Source of the DNA: Bdellovibrionales bacterium
GTDB lineage: Bacteria > Bdellovibrionota > Bdellovibrionia > Bdellovibrionales > UBA1609
Length of the DNA stretch: 64,000 bases
Assembly (NCBI GenBank): GCA_020628165.1
Contig: JAHDFM010000015.1
Coordinates: 18,807-82,806, forward strand
Direction: 5' to 3'
Below the pieces are notes generated by a model. It was not told the origin of the DNA. It saw only the letters and a list, made by a program, of their open reading frames with translations, and did not search any database. Each line of letters begins with the position of its first letter. Position 1 is the first letter of the stretch. A program made the translations under genes and the position numbers. Shown here one piece after another: positions 63,946-64,000 of this stretch.

Positions 63946-64000
<55 letters not shown>

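Overview
The window is a stretch of an AT-rich (roughly 40% G+C by eye) Gram-negative chromosome. LpxD, many lipoboxes, several beta-barrel proteins ending in aromatic strands, a K+-type membrane pyrophosphatase, an mtEFG1/spdEFG1-like EF-G and above all a giant S74-chaperone fibre protein of the kind abundant in Bdellovibrio point to the Bdellovibrionota (Bdellovibrio/Bacteriovorax-like, possibly predatory). This placement is an inference; no rRNA gene is present to test it.

Region 1 (1-3.9 kb): a NodU/CmcH-type carbamoyltransferase with a small membrane partner, an orphan lipoprotein and a PilZ protein with a C-terminal membrane anchor. Region 2 (3.9-22 kb) is the most unusual part and is devoted to the cell surface: a 3201-residue mosaic fibre/adhesin with a C-terminal self-cleaving chaperone, a divergent Ig-like lipoprotein, an outer-membrane protein combining two FnIII-like domains, a coiled coil and a beta-barrel, a secreted HELGH metalloprotease, a three-LamG lipoprotein and a fibrinogen-like lipoprotein. 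Together they look like an adhesion and recognition island. Several genes here carry FliA (sigma-28)-like promoters with CCGATAA boxes; the same box lies upstream of the PilZ gene and of the ctp protease, and a variant lies upstream of a small lipoprotein at 61.8 kb.

Region 3 (22-38 kb) is mainly housekeeping: recQ-aat, fusA-dcd, cutA, pyrE, a LysM/M23 murein hydrolase, a DUF2723 membrane glycosyltransferase-like protein, a 2-oxoacid dehydrogenase E1 alpha/beta pair followed by a methyltransferase, and a DUF817 protein. Region 4 (38-53 kb) holds a Prc/Ctp protease, a HAD-like protein, topA with a lysine-rich tail (and a terminator-like hairpin in its leader), a HAD-IIB phosphatase, a beta-barrel protein, the operon of a histone-H1-like protein with infA and tex, and lpxD. 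Region 5 (52-64 kb) holds a DUF2156 protein, the membrane pyrophosphatase, a six-gene operon from rpmB (L28) and rplX (L24) through a nitrilase to an RlmL-like rRNA methyltransferase, a divergent rpsR (S18), several small envelope proteins, a porin-like barrel and the 5' part of a tRNA-Pro.

No CRISPR array, transposase, integrase or rRNA gene was seen. Coding density is high and overlapping start/stop codons (TAATG, TGATG) are frequent. All family assignments were made by reading motifs, without database searches.
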